A DNA stretch of 64,000 nucleotides from a bacterium (GCA_030431515.1 JAUIIX010000003.1:62001-126000); one strand, 5' to 3'; shown: positions 52,021-60,468, counted from the first letter of the stretch. Translations and numbers: made by a program. Notes: a model not told the origin generated them from the sequence alone.

Positions 52021-53541
52021 ATGTTTGAATTGAATGGTAAAAACTTAACTGTAGAAAGTTTAGTTAATGTTGCTCGTAATAATACAAAATTAAAAATATC
52101 TGATGATTCTCTGAGTAAAATTAAAAAAACTCGTGAATTCTTAAATAAAAAAGTAAAAGCTAAAGAAGTAATATATGGTGTGAATACTGGTATTGGTGAG
52201 TTTTCTGAAATTGTTTTACCAGATGATAAATTAAAAGATTTTCAAAAATATTTAATTTATAATCATTCAGCTGGAATAGGCGAACCAGCAAAAATTGAAT
52301 ATATTCGTGGTGCAATGACTGGCAGAATTAATGTTCATTTAAAAGGTTATTCAGCGATACGACCAGAAATCACTTTAACATTAGTAGAAATGTTAAATAA
52401 GGGAGTTACTCCTGTTGTTGCTCAGAAGGGCTCAGTTGGGGCTTGTGGAGATTTAGCTCCTATGTCACAAATAGCTCAAACATTGATGGGAGAAGGTCAT
52501 GTTTTCTATAATGGTCAAAAATACCAAACTAAAGAAGCATTCGAATTAGCAAATATTGAAATACCTGGACTAGATGTAAGAGATGGACTAGGAACTATTA
52601 ATGGTTCTAATTTATTAACTGCTATGTCGGCTATTCATATTCATGATTATGTAAATTTGATTAAGCATGCTGAAATTGCGGCTGCATTATCGCTTGAAGC
52701 ATTGATGGCTAATTTAAAACCATATTCAGAAAGAATCCATACTTTACGTGGTTTTGAAGGTTCAGTACTTTCGGCACAAAACATCCGAAAAATGACTGAG
52801 GGAAGTGATTTATTAAATGGTAAAGTTAAAGTAAAAGTTCAAGATGCATATTCTATGCGTTCAACTCCGCAAGTGATTGGAGCTACTCGTGATGCTTTGA
52901 AATGGGCAAAAAGTCAAGTAGAAATTGAATTAAATGGAGTAGGGGATAACCCTATATTTATTGAAGAAGATAATCTTGTTTTATCAGGTGCTAACTTCCA
53001 AGGAACTCCTGTTAGTGTGCCTATGGATATGCTTGGTGCAACTATTACAATGATGTGTGTTATTTCAGAACGTAGATTAAATAGATTGTTAAATCCAGCA
53101 TTATCAAGTGGATTACCTGCATTTTTAACTAAAGATCCTGGTTTCTTTAGTGGATTAATGTTATCACAATATACAGCTGATAGCTTAATAGTAGAACAAA
53201 AAATATTATCATCACCTGCATTTATACAATCAATACCTGCTGCTGCTGATCAAGAAGATTTTGTTTCTATGGGAATGAATACTGCTTTAAAAAATGAACA
53301 AATTAGAGATAATGCTTATGGTATTATCGGAATTGAATTAATGGCTGCTGCACAAGCAATGAATTTTAGAGAATTTAAAATGGGTAGTGCAAATCAAATA
53401 GTATTTGATACTATTAGAGAAACTGTTGATTTCTTAGATGTGGATAGACCTTTACACTATGATCATGATAAAATGGTGGAATTAGTGAAATCTAACAAAA
53501 TCATAGAGAATGTTGAGAATGCTATAGGCAAACTTTCTTAA
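52021..53541 (+). CDS. hutH: Histidine ammonia-lyase family enzyme with Ala-Cys-Gly MIO triad
   Basis: 506 aa from ATG 52021, preceded by AAGG at a 5-nt spacing (an upstream GTG at 52015 would add two residues). The family scaffold is clear: VIYGVNTGIGEFS (the active-site Tyr loop), YNHSAGIGEP, GSVGACGDLAPMSQ, NGSNLLTAMS, QDAYSMRSTPQVIGA and NPIF. The prosthetic MIO group normally forms from Ala-Ser-Gly; here the codon at 52444 is TGT, giving Ala-Cys-Gly. No hutU/hutI neighbours are present, so the substrate could be histidine, tyrosine or phenylalanine. The symbol is by family only. Confidence 0.85.
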   Translation: MFELNGKNLTVESLVNVARNNTKLKISDDSLSKIKKTREFLNKKVKAKEVIYGVNTGIGEFSEIVLPDDKLKDFQKYLIYNHSAGIGEPAKIEYIRGAMTGRINVHLKGYSAIRPEITLTLVEMLNKGVTPVVAQKGSVGACGDLAPMSQIAQTLMGEGHVFYNGQKYQTKEAFELANIEIPGLDVRDGLGTINGSNLLTAMSAIHIHDYVNLIKHAEIAAALSLEALMANLKPYSERIHTLRGFEGSVLSAQNIRKMTEGSDLLNGKVKVKVQDAYSMRSTPQVIGATRDALKWAKSQVEIELNGVGDNPIFIEEDNLVLSGANFQGTPVSVPMDMLGATITMMCVISERRLNRLLNPALSSGLPAFLTKDPGFFSGLMLSQYTADSLIVEQKILSSPAFIQSIPAAADQEDFVSMGMNTALKNEQIRDNAYGIIGIELMAAAQAMNFREFKMGSANQIVFDTIRETVDFLDVDRPLHYDHDKMVELVKSNKIIENVENAIGKLS

Positions 53542-53557
53542 TTTGATTTCGTATTTA

Positions 53558-53590
53558 TTTGTTTCATTATGATTTTATTTCTTAATTTTG
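53558..53590 (+). promoter_or_regulatory. TTTG-N21-TAATTTTG promoter of the FN3 lipoprotein operon
   Basis: TTTG at 53558-53561 and TAATTTTG at 53583-53590. The -7 ends 46 nt before the ATG at 53637. Confidence 0.6.
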
Positions 53591-53636
53591 ATTAATTAAT
53601 TTTAATTTTTTTATAATATATTTTTTGGAGGTTTTT

Positions 53637-54587
53637 ATGCTTACTAAAGCAAAAATTCTTTTCTTGGCATTAATTGCAATGTCAGTTTTCTTAACTTCTT
53701 GTGAAGAAGAAACTACAGATGATCCACAGTTGGTTCTTCCTGCTGCACCATCAAATTTACAAGCTAACTCAATAGATAGCAACACTGTAAATATTAAATG
53801 GGATTTATCTGTAGATGATGGTACTACTGGTTTTGTTGGCTACCAATTAACAGTAATTGATGAAACAGGTGCTGAAGTTATTTCTAAGCAAGCTATTTCT
53901 AACTATACTGCAGGTTCTGTAGTAACTGTAGAAAGTTTAACTGAAGGTATGATTTATGACTTTAGCGTTGTAGCAGTTAATGCGGATGGTGTTAGTACTG
54001 CAACTACTGTGAAATGGTCTCCTGCTGTTAGATTAAATGAAACAGTAAACGAAGTTCCAATTAAAATTTATGGAATGAATTCTCAATTTGGTTCAGGTAT
54101 TAAAATGTATTCTGAAGATTTAGATTTTGGATTAATCGGACCTGAAGTATTACCTGTAGGAAAAAAAGCAGAATGGCATTTAGCATTTGATTCAAATAAT
54201 GACGGATATAAATTTGGCTCTGCAGACATGGTTACAATTGGTTCTACTCAAGCTAATCCAACAAATCCAGCACAATTAAGTACAAAAGTTTATAATGAGT
54301 CAGCTTTAAATAATGTATTTGATTCTGAAGCATTAGATCAAGCAACATTTACGAACTCATTAGCTGATTTAAAAGATGCTAAATATTCTGATTATAAAGG
54401 TCTTGTTTTAGTTTTTAGAGTACCAACAGCTACTGCTGGTGTTTATAACTATGGAAAAATCTTAATTAAGAAAAATAATACTGATGGTGGCTTTGTATTT
54501 AATACTAATACTAATGATGAGTATATTGATTGTGTTATTTCTTACCAAAGAAAAGAAGATGTACCTTTTGCTAAAATCGGTCTATAA
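53637..54587 (+). CDS. Lipoprotein with fibronectin type III domain
   Basis: 316 aa from ATG 53637 behind a GGAG box. The signal ends in lipobox FLTSCEEE (Cys about 20), followed by an acidic stretch, which in Bacteroidota can mark surface export. An FN3 domain spans about 35-130 (PAAPSNLQANSIDSNTVNIKW… DFSVVAVNADGVS). The C-terminal 180 residues are beta-rich and unnamed. It probably binds a ligand at the cell surface. It heads a run of three exported-protein genes spaced 23 and 9 nt. Confidence 0.8.
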   Translation: MLTKAKILFLALIAMSVFLTSCEEETTDDPQLVLPAAPSNLQANSIDSNTVNIKWDLSVDDGTTGFVGYQLTVIDETGAEVISKQAISNYTAGSVVTVESLTEGMIYDFSVVAVNADGVSTATTVKWSPAVRLNETVNEVPIKIYGMNSQFGSGIKMYSEDLDFGLIGPEVLPVGKKAEWHLAFDSNNDGYKFGSADMVTIGSTQANPTNPAQLSTKVYNESALNNVFDSEALDQATFTNSLADLKDAKYSDYKGLVLVFRVPTATAGVYNYGKILIKKNNTDGGFVFNTNTNDEYIDCVISYQRKEDVPFAKIGL

Positions 54588-54610
54588 TTAATTATCTAAG
54601 GAATTAAAAA

Positions 54611-54955
54611 ATGAAATATAACAAAATAGTATTAGCTGCTTTTGTTGTTGCTTCATTATTTCTAACTGTATATAATGTATATGCAGCAGAAGTATCAGGC
54701 AAGGTTGTAAATCTTTCTGAAGTAATGACTGGTCAAGAAGGAACTGTTGACAAAGCAAAAGCTATTGAATTAGTTAAATCTGGCAAACCATTAGCTTTCA
54801 AAACTACTGATGGTAAAATCTATTTAGTATTTAATACTGACGGATCTGTTGCTGATAAAAATTTAGCTAAAAATGCAGACAATGAAATTAAAATAACTGG
54901 GAAAGTCCATAATAAAAATGGCTTTCAATACATCATCGCAGATAAATTTGAATAA
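54611..54955 (+). CDS. Small exported protein, novel tandem family copy 1
   Basis: 114 aa with a signal peptide ending VYAAE (about residue 26) and a compact 85-residue domain: VSGKVVNLSEVMTG … LAFKTTDGKIYLVFNTDGSVADKNLAKN … IKITGKVHNKNGFQYIIADKFE. The same domain makes up the C-terminal half of the next gene. I do not recognise it; the short beta-strands and the closing ITGKV…IIAD are reminiscent of OB-like or copper-tolerance domains, but this is a guess. It is 9 nt upstream of the paralogue. Confidence 0.8.
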   Translation: MKYNKIVLAAFVVASLFLTVYNVYAAEVSGKVVNLSEVMTGQEGTVDKAKAIELVKSGKPLAFKTTDGKIYLVFNTDGSVADKNLAKNADNEIKITGKVHNKNGFQYIIADKFE

Positions 54956-54964
54956 GGAGAAACA

Positions 54965-55474
54965 ATGAAACAAATTATTGCTATTTTAACGATTGGATTC
55001 ATTCTTTTCTCTTGTGGTGGTAAAAAAGAACAAGAAAAAGTTGATGAAATAAAAGAAGAAGTAACTGAAACAGTTGAGGAAGTTGCTGAAGAAGTAGAGG
55101 AAAAGACTGAAGAAGTAATTGAAGAAAGTAAAGAAATTGCTAATAATGTTGCTAAAAAAACTGAAGAGTTAGCAAGTGGTGTTAAAAAAGTAATGAAAGG
55201 TAAAGGAGAATGGACTGGTTCTGTTGTTTCTTTAACTGATTTTGTTACTGGTAATGCAAGTGATTTAACTAAAGACCAAGCTGTAGATGCTGTAAAAGCT
55301 AACAAAATGATTGCTTTCTTAGTTGATGGAACTCCTTACTTAGTTTTTAATACTGATGGTTCTTATGCTAGCAAAGCATTAGCTAAAGCTCTTGCAGATG
55401 GTAGTGTTACTATCAAAGGTAAAATTAATTCTGTTGGTGGTATGAACTCTATTATCGCAGATATTATCGAATAA
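54965..55474 (+). CDS. Lipoprotein with Glu/Lys coiled coil plus the same domain, copy 2
   Basis: 169 aa. Lipobox ILFSCGGKK (Cys about 17), then about 50 residues almost entirely Glu, Lys and Val (EEVTETVEEVAEEVEEKTEE) forming a long helix or coiled coil. The domain of copy 1 follows: GSVVSLTDFVTG … YLVFNTDGSYASKALAKA … VTIKGKINSVGGMNSIIADIIE. The helix could be a stalk holding the domain away from the membrane. It ends before a strong terminator. Confidence 0.8.
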   Translation: MKQIIAILTIGFILFSCGGKKEQEKVDEIKEEVTETVEEVAEEVEEKTEEVIEESKEIANNVAKKTEELASGVKKVMKGKGEWTGSVVSLTDFVTGNASDLTKDQAVDAVKANKMIAFLVDGTPYLVFNTDGSYASKALAKALADGSVTIKGKINSVGGMNSIIADIIE

Positions 55475-55495
55475 TTTTAATTTTACTCGAAATAT

Positions 55496-55533
55496 AAAAA
55501 GGATTAGTTATTTGTTTAACTAATCCTTTTTTT
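55496..55533 (+). terminator. Rho-independent terminator of the exported-protein operon
   Basis: AAAAAGGATTAGTTA pairs with TAACTAATCCTTTTT around a six-base loop; the T-run continues. It lies 22 nt after the stop. Confidence 0.92.
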
Positions 55534-55609
55534 ATAAATATTTAAAAACAAATTTAAGTTTGTCTCGTCTCTACTCTGCTTTTTGATTTCACATTTAGGA
55601 TTTTAATAA

Positions 55610-55882
55610 ATGCCAACATATACATATAAAGTAAAAGATACTGATTTTGTATTTGAATACAAACAATCTATAAAAGACGATGCTCTTAAGTTTTTACCTT
55701 CTGATATTGAAGGATATGATGAAAATAATCCAAAAGAAGTTGAAAGAGTATTAACTTCTAATGTTAATTTTATTTTTCAAGGAAGTGGCTTTTATCAAAC
55801 AGATTATAAAAATACAAGCTCTAAGCCAACAAGCACTGAAAAATCAACGACTCCTACTTCAAGTGCAAGTTCGACGAGCTAA
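55610..55882 (+). CDS. FmdB-like small protein lacking zinc-ribbon cysteines
   Basis: 90 aa. The start MPTYTYKVKDTDFVFEYKQSI and the closing FIFQGSGFYQTDYKN match the FmdB family (MPTYEYxCxxCGHxFE…F.GSGFYxTDY). The four cysteines that form the zinc ribbon are all absent, and the second knuckle is replaced by LPSDIEGYDENNPKEV. The tail is a low-complexity Ser/Thr/Pro stretch. If functional, it cannot bind zinc in the family manner. It is convergent with the pentapeptide gene, 2 nt apart. Confidence 0.75.
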   Translation: MPTYTYKVKDTDFVFEYKQSIKDDALKFLPSDIEGYDENNPKEVERVLTSNVNFIFQGSGFYQTDYKNTSSKPTSTEKSTTPTSSASSTS

Positions 55883-55884
55883 TT

Positions 55885-57087
55885 TTATTTTTCCTCTTCT
55901 TCAATAACTTCATTTGGGTTGCACTTAGTTTCACTATCTACTTTTAAACTATCAAAATCGCAACCAATTGCAGTTATTAAACAGAAGTCTGCTCCTTTGG
56001 CACTAACAGAATCAAATCGAGCATAGTTTAATAAATTAGCAGTTAGAATTGTGTAATCAAAATTAGAGTTAGTAAATACTCCAGATGTCATATTACTATT
56101 GATAATAGAAGAATTAGAAAAATCAGAACTAGTAGCTACTGATCCAACGAATCGACTTTTATCATATTTAACATTTGTAAAACTTGAACTCCATAATAAT
56201 GTTGATTCAAAATCAATATATTGACCTTTTGTGTTCCTAAAATTAGCAAAGTTCATATCAGAATAATAAAAATTAACTTTATTCAAATCATAAGTATCGC
56301 TAAAGTTTACAGAATCCATTATACAATATGTAAACTTTGAATTATTCAAGTTTGTTTGTCCATAAGTAAATAAAACAGTAGTATTATCTATAAATGAACT
56401 AAATTGAGCATTTTTAAATTGTGAATTAGAAAAATCAGAATTTCTTAAATCTGAGCCCCTAAAACTAACATTATTATAAATTTGATTTCCGAAAATACTA
56501 CTATCTTGTGCATTTTTAAGATCACAATATTCGCATTTTTGAACTGAAATCAATTGAAATAAATCTCTTTCTAAAAAGAAATTATTAAATACTTCATCTC
56601 CAAAACTTCCTAAATATTGAGGGTCAGGTTGAATAAAAACTGGTACTAAAGACGAGTCAAAAATTTCCCATTCAATATTGTTCTGAATAACAATTTTATA
56701 ATTACCTTTGTCTATCAAGCCCTTAAATTCTTTATTGTTTTGATTTAACTCAAATACAACACCATTACCTTCATTCAATAATCTAACAGAAATATCTAAT
56801 CCATTATTATCTAAGCGATAATTATATTCATAAGGTTCAGTAATAGTTAGGTTTATAATGTCATCACCTAAACCGCCTGTATCAAAAGTAGAGCTAACCG
56901 AAGATAAATCTTGATTTTTATACTCGAGTTGAACAGAAACCACTTGACCTGGAATAACACTTAGTCCATTAGCTAATAACTCCCTTTCAGAGGTTGCTTT
57001 TCTTGAATCAAATGTATTTTCAGGTAATCTATCATCTTCACAAGACAATAAAATTAATATACTTAATGCTAATATTATTTTTTTCAT
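55885..57087 (-). CDS. Pentapeptide-repeat lipoprotein
   Basis: 400 aa. Lipobox ILLSCEDD (Cys about 16) is followed by about 130 residues of beta-rich sequence. From about residue 185 to 385 there is an A(D/N)LxX-type pentapeptide series (NVSFRGSDLRNSDFSNSQFKNAQF, VNFYYSDMNFANFRNTKGQYIDF, SDFSNSSIINSNM) that should form a right-handed quadrilateral beta-helix. Most known pentapeptide proteins are cytoplasmic; this one is lipid-anchored outside the cytoplasm. Function unknown. It is 29 nt after dut on the same strand. Confidence 0.85.
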   Translation of the reverse strand: MKKIILALSILILLSCEDDRLPENTFDSRKATSERELLANGLSVIPGQVVSVQLEYKNQDLSSVSSTFDTGGLGDDIINLTITEPYEYNYRLDNNGLDISVRLLNEGNGVVFELNQNNKEFKGLIDKGNYKIVIQNNIEWEIFDSSLVPVFIQPDPQYLGSFGDEVFNNFFLERDLFQLISVQKCEYCDLKNAQDSSIFGNQIYNNVSFRGSDLRNSDFSNSQFKNAQFSSFIDNTTVLFTYGQTNLNNSKFTYCIMDSVNFSDTYDLNKVNFYYSDMNFANFRNTKGQYIDFESTLLWSSSFTNVKYDKSRFVGSVATSSDFSNSSIINSNMTSGVFTNSNFDYTILTANLLNYARFDSVSAKGADFCLITAIGCDFDSLKVDSETKCNPNEVIEEEEK

Positions 57088-57116
57088 ATTCTATTATCCT
57101 CAATTACAATGCCAAT

Positions 57117-57578
57117 TTAAACACCAGTAGAGCCAAAGCCACCACTACCTCTTTGTGTATCATCAAGATCATTCACCACATTCCATTGTACAAACTCATG
57201 CCTTGCTATCACTAATTGTGCAATTCTATCTCCAGATTTAATAACAAAGTCTTCTTTTCCAAAATTTGCTAGAATAACCTTTATCTCACCTCTATAATCA
57301 CTATCAATTGTACCAGGTGAATTTAAACAAAAAATTCCATTTTTTGCTGCTAAACCACTTCTACTTCTGACTTGGCATTCAAAACCTCTTGGTAATTCAA
57401 TGCTTAAATTAGTTCCAACTAAGTCAATTTTCCCTGCTTCAATAATTACATCCTCATCTAAAGCAGCTAAAATATCCATTCCTGCAGAGCCATTTGTTTT
57501 GTATTCTGGCAATGCTAAATCGTTAAATTTATCTGAAATTCTTTTAATTTTTACTTCTAAAATCGGCATTTTACTCAC
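57117..57578 (-). CDS. dut: dUTP diphosphatase
   Basis: 153 aa trimeric dUTPase with all five motifs: AGMDILAAL, RSRSGLAAKNG, NSPGTIDSDYRGEI, GDRIAQLVI and the C-terminal RGSGGFGSTG. It hydrolyses dUTP to dUMP, limiting uracil in DNA. The ATG overlaps the FetB-like gene stop by four bases. Confidence 0.96.
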   Translation of the reverse strand: MSKMPILEVKIKRISDKFNDLALPEYKTNGSAGMDILAALDEDVIIEAGKIDLVGTNLSIELPRGFECQVRSRSGLAAKNGIFCLNSPGTIDSDYRGEIKVILANFGKEDFVIKSGDRIAQLVIARHEFVQWNVVNDLDDTQRGSGGFGSTGV

Positions 57579-58351
57579 ATTTTTATTTTCAATATTCCAA
57601 AATTATCAAATGCTTTTGTCCTAAACAAATTTAATGAAATAAATGTTGCAATAAAACAACAAGCAAAATATCCAATTACAATCACAATTTGATATTTTAT
57701 TGCAGTCATTGGATTTGTCCCTGATATTATTTGCCCTGTCATTGTGCCTGGTAGCCATATCAACCCGATATTTGCTATGTTCGCCAACATCGGTTTAAAA
57801 CTGTCTAAAAGAGCAAGATTCATCGATTCTTTCGTAGATTTAATCCTAGAAAAAGAAAAAATCTCATAGTAGTTAATTAATTCTTTTTTTGCTATTAAAT
57901 CCTTAGTTAATGAACGAATTGCCACAATAGATGATGAAATAGAATTACCTATCAACATACCTGAAATCGGAATTAAATATTGTGCTGTAAAATACTCCAT
58001 ACCACTAAAATAAAAATATGAAGTAAAAAAAGTAACTATGACAAAACTAAATGAAAACCCAGTAATTACTGGAACTAAAGTAAATTTTAATTCGACTTCC
58101 GAACGCTTTGAAATAGATATACTTCCTACAATGACTATTAATAAAATCCAGAATATATTTATGTAAATATTATCATAATCAATAATATATTTTAAATAAA
58201 ATCCTACAAATAATAATTGAATAGTCATCCTAAGCATTGATAAAATTAAATCTTTAAGTAGTTTTAGCTTAGCATATAAAATCAAAGCAACAGGAATAAA
58301 AATAAGTGTTGAACCAATAATTAAATCAATCCATTTAATATCATAAGCCAT
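57575..58351 (-). CDS. fetB: FetB/YbbM-type ABC transporter permease (UPF0014)
   Basis: 258 aa from ATG 58351 (MAYDIKWIDL), which leaves an 11-nt overlap with the ATPase gene; an ATG at 58372 is also in frame. About seven hydrophobic segments. The family core ISGMLIGNSISSSIVAIRSL and LPGTMTGQIISGTNPMTAIKYQIVI are intact. With FetA it exports iron and protects from oxidative stress in E. coli. It sits between fetA and dut. Confidence 0.88.
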   Translation of the reverse strand: MAYDIKWIDLIIGSTLIFIPVALILYAKLKLLKDLILSMLRMTIQLLFVGFYLKYIIDYDNIYINIFWILLIVIVGSISISKRSEVELKFTLVPVITGFSFSFVIVTFFTSYFYFSGMEYFTAQYLIPISGMLIGNSISSSIVAIRSLTKDLIAKKELINYYEIFSFSRIKSTKESMNLALLDSFKPMLANIANIGLIWLPGTMTGQIISGTNPMTAIKYQIVIVIGYFACCFIATFISLNLFRTKAFDNFGILKIKM

Positions 58352-58973
58352 AGATAATTCCTTTATTTTCAATTCTATAAATATTATCAGCTATGGAAAT
58401 CAAATCATTATCATGAGTAGCACAGATAATCGTTTTATTGGAATTTTTTAAAAATTCTATAACAATATCTTTATTTTCAGCATCTAAAGAAGAAGAAATC
58501 TCATCACAAACCAGATAATCTCTGTCAAAATAGTCAGCCACAGAAATAAAAAATCTTTGCTTTTCACCGCTGCTAATTTCGGAAAAGTTTTTAGATAAAA
58601 TCTCAGTATTTAATCTGAATTTTAAAAGATTCTTTTCAAACAGATTAAAATCTATAGCAAGATTAGTTAAAAAAGTAGAAATAAGCAAATTCGGGAATTT
58701 TAAATCAGAATTTGGAATCCAAGACATAGAATTTCTGAGTAAATTAATGCTATCTGCATTCAAATTTACATCAGAAATAAAGATATTTCCACTTTGTGGA
58801 GTGAGCAAACCCAAAATTAATTTAAGAATTGAACTTTTTCCACTACCAGACTGACCGACAAGAATATTGAAGCTATTTGCTTTAAATTCAGTCGATAAAG
58901 AGATGAAGATAGGGCTGTCAAAAGCCAGACTAATATCATCAAAAACAATATTTTTCACATTTGTTGAAATCAT
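58341..58973 (-). CDS. fetA: FetA-like ABC transporter ATP-binding protein
   Basis: 210 aa. Walker A GQSGSGKSS, signature ISSGEKQRF (a variant of LSGGQ), Walker B YLVCDEISSSLD and switch ATHD. It is short, with no C-terminal extension, as for FetA/YbbL. It powers the permease FetB encoded downstream. The start ATG lies 44 nt from the tRNA-Arg gene on the other strand. Confidence 0.88.
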   Translation of the reverse strand: MISTNVKNIVFDDISLAFDSPIFISLSTEFKANSFNILVGQSGSGKSSILKLILGLLTPQSGNIFISDVNLNADSINLLRNSMSWIPNSDLKFPNLLISTFLTNLAIDFNLFEKNLLKFRLNTEILSKNFSEISSGEKQRFFISVADYFDRDYLVCDEISSSLDAENKDIVIEFLKNSNKTIICATHDNDLISIADNIYRIENKGIIYGL

Positions 58974-58998
58974 ATTTTAAAATTAAGAAAAAATTTGA

Positions 58999-59006
58999 TA
59001 ATTTTG
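58999..59006 (+). promoter_or_regulatory. TAATTTTG -7 element of tRNA-Arg
   Basis: TAATTTTG ends 11 nt before the first base of the tRNA, so transcription would begin just upstream of the mature 5' end. Confidence 0.55.
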
Positions 59007-59017
59007 TAATCTTATTT

Positions 59018-59091
59018 GCACCCGTAGCTCAACTGGATAGAGCATCTGACTACGGATCAGAAGGTTTGGAGTTCGAATCTCTTCGGGTGTA
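59018..59091 (+). tRNA. tRNA-Arg (anticodon ACG)
   Basis: A cloverleaf can be drawn: acceptor GCACCCG with CGGGTGT (first pair G-U), D arm GCTC…GAGC, anticodon stem TCTGA/TCAGA with loop CTACGGA (anticodon ACG), and T loop TTCGAAT. CCA is not encoded. It is followed by a terminator-like hairpin and then an integrase remnant, which marks it as a probable integration site. Confidence 0.93.
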
Positions 59092-59100
59092 CTAAAAATC

Positions 59101-59144
59101 AAAGCCCTAATTCTATATATATAAATAGAGTAAGGGCTTTTTTT
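59101..59144 (+). terminator. Terminator after tRNA-Arg
   Basis: AAAGCCCT and AGGGCTTT flank an AT-rich inner stem, and the second arm runs into seven T residues. Confidence 0.85.
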
Positions 59145-59244
59145 GTAGGTGATTGTTAGAAAGTGAAATTTTGGTAAAATGCAGGAAAAGTTACTTCTAT
59201 CTGGGGAAATTTTACTTTTATGGTAGTCGGAATGGTAGTTGCCT

Positions 59245-59562
59245 CTATTTTGTGGTAATTTTGTTTAAAATCTCTTTTGATTTTTGATTGTCTTGGCTGT
59301 TGTAGTGAGAAATTGTTGTTTGAATATTTGCATGCCTCACTAATTTTTGTGTTTCAAATGGTGTTGCTCCACTTTCTACTATTTTTGTGGCATAGTATTT
59401 CCTGAAAGCATGAAGTTTTACATTTTTTTCTATACCTAATTTTTTCATTGCTTTTGTTAATACTCCTGAAATATATCTTAATGAGCTGGGCTTGTAATCA
59501 AATAATGTTTTTCTGCGTGGGGTATATAATTCTTTACAGATATTTAATGCTATATCATTCAT
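59245..59562 (-). pseudogene. Truncated tyrosine recombinase (integrase C-terminal remnant)
   Basis: 105 aa that cover only the C-terminal catalytic part of a phage-type integrase: HAFRKYYATKIVESG (HxxR box), KLVRHANIQTTISHYN (His box and Tyr nucleophile). The SAM-like and core-binding domains, the first catalytic Arg and the Lys are missing; intact enzymes are about 300-400 aa. It lies 154 nt beyond tRNA-Arg and reads toward it, as expected for an element inserted at the tRNA 3' end. I saw no second copy of the tRNA 3' end within the window. Confidence 0.85.
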
Positions 59563-59638
59563 CGGTATTGTTTGAGTAATATGTTCATTTTTTTTATTTT
59601 AAATCTAAATTATACTATTGATTTTGCAAATAGATCTA

Positions 59639-59667
59639 TTGACTTTTAAAATCTTTTATTATTTTTG
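59639..59667 (+). promoter_or_regulatory. TTGAC-N16-TATTTTTG promoter of the alpha/beta hydrolase
   Basis: TTGAC begins at 59639 and TATTTTTG lies at 59660-59667. The -7 ends 27 nt before the ATG. Confidence 0.5.
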
Positions 59668-59694
59668 TAATTATTGAATAATAATTTATAAAAT

Positions 59695-60468
59695 ATGGAA
59701 CTAAACAAAAACTATAAAAAGAAAAATAATAAGACAATTGTTTTTATTCACGGTAACTCTTCATCTTCTAATGTTTTTCAATCAATTCAAGATTCTGAAC
59801 TATCATATAGCACACTAACTTTTGATTTACTCGGGCATGGGAATTCTCCAAAAAGTAAAAATATAAAAGATTACTCAATTCTTAACCATTGCAAACTTTC
59901 AATTGAATTAATTAATAGTATTGAAGGAGATAAGGTTCTCGTTGGTAATTCTTATGGTGGACATATCGCTATAGAAATTGCTGAAAAAATAAATAACTTA
60001 AAAGGACTAGTTATCTTTGGTACTCCTCCAGTTAAAAAACCATTAAATTTTGATGAAGCGTTTTCTGCAAATGATGCTTTACCTACATTTTTTTCTGAGA
60101 AACCAGAATTGGAGCAAATCAAAAAAGCAATTGAAGTATGCACAAAAAATCAAAATGTTAATGATATATTAGTAGATGATTTCATTAAAACAGATTCTAA
60201 AGTTAGAGTTGCGATAGTTGATGATGTCAGCAATCCAGATGTCTTTCAAGATGAATATTCTATATTTTATAATTTAAATATTCCTAAATTAATTTTGCAA
60301 GGTGAATTTGACCCTTTAATTTCTTTAGATTATATTAAAATCGTAATAGATGAATCTCATAGTGATTTCAAATTGATTAAAGATTGTGGACATTATATTT
60401 CTTTAGAAAAACCAGAAGAGTTTTTAAATATTATTAAAGAATTTGGAACTAAATGTTTCGATGTTTAA
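59695..60468 (+). CDS. Alpha/beta hydrolase coupled to a LuxR-type regulator
   Basis: 257 aa alpha/beta-hydrolase fold enzyme. The oxyanion segment is VFIHGNSSSS, nucleophile Ser86 is in VGNSYGGH, acid Asp206 in LQGEFDPLI and His233 in DCGHYISLEKP. There is no signal peptide, so it is cytoplasmic. The substrate is not predictable. Its stop overlaps the start of the LuxR-type gene at 60461, so the two proteins are made together. That suggests the enzyme makes, modifies or destroys a small molecule the regulator senses (inference). Confidence 0.88.
   Translation: MELNKNYKKKNNKTIVFIHGNSSSSNVFQSIQDSELSYSTLTFDLLGHGNSPKSKNIKDYSILNHCKLSIELINSIEGDKVLVGNSYGGHIAIEIAEKINNLKGLVIFGTPPVKKPLNFDEAFSANDALPTFFSEKPELEQIKKAIEVCTKNQNVNDILVDDFIKTDSKVRVAIVDDVSNPDVFQDEYSIFYNLNIPKLILQGEFDPLISLDYIKIVIDESHSDFKLIKDCGHYISLEKPEEFLNIIKEFGTKCFDV

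Noticed and set aside
59245-59562. Intact small integrase
   Set aside because: It lacks the N-terminal domains and two catalytic residues of tyrosine recombinases, so a remnant is more likely.
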